Positions 7,221 to 8,430 of a stretch of DNA of 8,430 bases are shown here, piece after piece. Source of the DNA: SHZI01 sp032122615 (GTDB lineage Bacteria; Pseudomonadota; Gammaproteobacteria; Steroidobacterales; GCA-2729495); assembly GCA_032122615.1 (NCBI GenBank), contig JAQBGF010000002.1, positions 1 through 8,430 of the forward strand, written 5' to 3'. Each line of letters begins with the position of its first letter. The stretch's first letter is position 1. Under the pieces are notes generated by a model. That model made no database searches and was not told the DNA's origin. It saw only the letters and a list, made by a program, of their open reading frames with translations. Both the position numbers and the translations under genes were made by a program.

Positions 7221-7297
7221 TAGTCTATAGTAGTCTATAGTGGTATATGGCGGTATATACCGGTATTGTCTACAAATGTTTACAGGAAAACGGTATT
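7221..7297. repeat. Ten-base-period repeats in the integrase leader
   Basis: Consecutive ten-base units run from 7221: TAGTCTATAG twice in perfect tandem, then TGGTATATGG, CGGTATATAC and CGGTATTGTC. A further CGGTATT begins at 7291. The GGTAT core therefore starts at 7242, 7252, 7262 and 7292, all an exact multiple of ten bases apart and so on about the same face of the helix. CGGTATATACCG at 7251-7262 is a perfect palindrome. Candidate roles are arm-type integrase sites, binding sites for an excisionase or a repressor, or an AT-rich promoter (TATAGT at 7226 and 7236 resembles a -10). The repeat is seen directly; the role is inferred. Confidence 0.6.
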
Positions 7298-7343
7298 CGC
7301 TCAGGCAGGGCAGTACGCGGTTTCTGTGAACAACTTGTAAACA
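7277..7343. repeat. Separated inverted repeat TGTTTACA / TGTAAACA before the integrase gene
   Basis: TGTTTACA at 7277-7284 is the exact reverse complement of TGTAAACA at 7336-7343, with 51 bases between. The second arm ends at the integrase ribosome site. It could be an operator pair for autoregulation or a pair of recombinase sites. Eight-base matches at this spacing can occur by chance, so confidence is modest. Confidence 0.35.
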
Positions 7344-7347
7344 GGAG
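7343..7347 (+). promoter_or_regulatory. Ribosome binding site of the integrase gene
   Basis: AGGAG lies eight bases before the ATG at 7356. It is the cleanest ribosome site in the window and fixes the integrase start. Confidence 0.8.
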
Positions 7348-7355
7348 AAGCAATC

Positions 7356-8430
7356 ATGGCACGGCGGCCCCGCGATTCACGCATTGAAAGCCCCGACGCT
7401 CGCACCCGGCTGAAGGCCGCGAGCACCCCGTACTGGAAGCACGTTAGCCCCGGCCTGGCGCTCGGCTATTACAAGGGCAAGCGGGGCGGCGCGTGGTATT
7501 CCCGCCGGCCCCGACTGGCCCACGAGGAGGGCGCCGGGCGGTGGAAAGTGCGCAAGCTCGCCACGGCGGACGACTTCGCCAAGGCGAACGGCGTGGACGT
7601 GCTGAACTACGGGCAGGCCGTCAAGCTCGCCATGAGCGAGGGCATACGCGCCGAGACGGGCGAACCGGAATCCCCCGTGACCGGGCGCCGCGAGCGCCGG
7701 GCCAATGAATCCATCCTGGCCGACTGCTACACCGTGAAACAGTGTGTCGCCGACTACCTGGAGGCCGTCCGCGCCCGCAAGCCGGAAGGGCACCGGGTCT
7801 ACAACTTTCAACGCCACGTCCTGCCGACCTTCGGCGACCGCCCGGTGGCGGACCTGACGGCGGAGGAACTGCAACGCTGGCACGACCGGCTCGCCACGAG
7901 CAAAACGCCGTCAACAGCTAAACGCGTTTGGGGCGACTTCCGCGCCGCCTTGAATCATGCTTTCAAATATCGCAAGGCCGCGTCTGACAGCGAATGGCGC
8001 CGCGTGAGCGTTACCCGAAAGGCGGACCAAGCCCGGCTCCGCTACCTCAGCACCGCCGAGGCCAAGCGCCTGCTTAATGCCTGCGACCCCGACTTTCGCC
8101 CGCTGGTCCGCGCCGCACTCCTGACCGGCGCCAGATATGGCGAAATCGTGACGCTACAGGCGCGGGACTTCGACGCCGACGGCAGCACCGTGAGGTTTCA
8201 GCAGCACAAGACCGGCAGCATTAAGCACGTTCCGGTGTCGAAAGAAGGCGCCGCGTGGTTTCGCCAGTGGACCGCCAGCAAGCCGGGCACTGAACGGCTA
8301 TTCCTGCGGCCTGACGGCGAGCCGTGGGCCGCGTCGCACCAGATTAGAAGGATGGTGGCCGCCAGTGCGCGGGCGAAGTTGGATCCGCCCTGCACGTTTC
8401 ACGATTTGCGCAGAACTTTCGGCAGTCTGT
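7356..8430 (+). CDS. Tyrosine recombinase / site-specific integrase (3' end outside window)
   Basis: Phage-type integrase that would cut and rejoin DNA at att sites to insert or excise an element. I read 358 codons in one open frame from the ATG at 7356, and it runs off the right edge. N-terminal part (about 18-110): PYW then LGYYKG-RGGAWYSRR, followed by LATADDF and NYGQAV, a pattern typical of one common integrase group and probably the arm-type DNA-binding region. Core-binding helical domain: about 125-212. Catalytic domain from about 228: R260 in LLTGARYGE, K285 in HKTGSIKHVPVS, and H349 and R352 in FHDLRRTFGS. The second His/Trp and the nucleophilic Tyr are not reached; about 40-60 more residues are expected. 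It sits just inside the tRNA 3'-end fragment, which fits an integrative element. Too little is visible to tell a prophage from a genomic island. Confidence 0.93.
   Translation, partial: MARRPRDSRIESPDARTRLKAASTPYWKHVSPGLALGYYKGKRGGAWYSRRPRLAHEEGAGRWKVRKLATADDFAKANGVDVLNYGQAVKLAMSEGIRAETGEPESPVTGRRERRANESILADCYTVKQCVADYLEAVRARKPEGHRVYNFQRHVLPTFGDRPVADLTAEELQRWHDRLATSKTPSTAKRVWGDFRAALNHAFKYRKAASDSEWRRVSVTRKADQARLRYLSTAEAKRLLNACDPDFRPLVRAALLTGARYGEIVTLQARDFDADGSTVRFQQHKTGSIKHVPVSKEGAAWFRQWTASKPGTERLFLRPDGEPWAASHQIRRMVAASARAKLDPPCTFHDLRRTFGSL

Noticed and set aside
7203..7241. Sigma-70 promoter for the integrase built on TATAGT
   Set aside because: TATAGT at 7226-7231 and 7236-7241 are good -10 matches, but no acceptable -35 lies 16-18 bases upstream of either, so I did not list a promoter.
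7221..7270. CRISPR-like array
   Set aside because: The units are only ten bases, adjoin without spacers and are degenerate, so they do not form a repeat-spacer array.
7377..7883. Minus-strand 168-codon frame opposite the integrase gene
   Set aside because: The plus-strand integrase has catalytic motifs and a good ribosome site; the antisense frame has neither.

Overview
The window looks like chromosomal DNA from a GC-rich gammaproteobacterium. The evidence is the gene order: divergent lptF-lptG on one side and pepA-holC-valS on the other, the arrangement known from E. coli and many relatives. A 95-residue protein sits between holC and valS. Its start resembles a small family I associate with betaproteobacterial and some gammaproteobacterial genomes. 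I cannot name a genus from sequence alone.

Layout. Positions 1-2066, minus strand: the N-terminal ~688 codons of valyl-tRNA synthetase, with the C-terminus cut off by the left edge. 2067-2354, minus: a small helical protein of unknown function. 2357-2818, minus: DNA polymerase III chi subunit. 2830-4314, minus: leucyl aminopeptidase. These four genes are packed with gaps of 0-11 bases and read as one operon. 4315-4458: divergent promoter region. 4459-5547 and 5558-6625, plus: lptF and lptG, the two membrane subunits of the LPS export ABC transporter. 6641-7090, minus: an RDD-family membrane protein, convergent with lptG.

The housekeeping order ends about 20 bases upstream of the RDD gene. 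At 7111-7138, minus strand, there is a tRNA 3' end: T-arm, seven-base acceptor strand, discriminator G and CCA. No 5' half follows. Next come about 200 bases of AT-richer DNA with helically phased short repeats and inverted repeats. Then, from 7356 on the plus strand, comes a tyrosine recombinase gene that runs off the right edge. This is the signature of the left border of an integrative element (prophage or genomic island) inserted in the 3' end of a tRNA gene. The cargo, and an expected intact tRNA copy, would lie to the right of this window.

The housekeeping genes serve translation (valS), replication (holC), peptide turnover and possibly Xer recombination (pepA), and outer-membrane assembly (lptFG). 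The accessory part visible here is only the integration module. No novel cargo system can be seen, but the border and its repeat-rich leader are the parts worth a second look.
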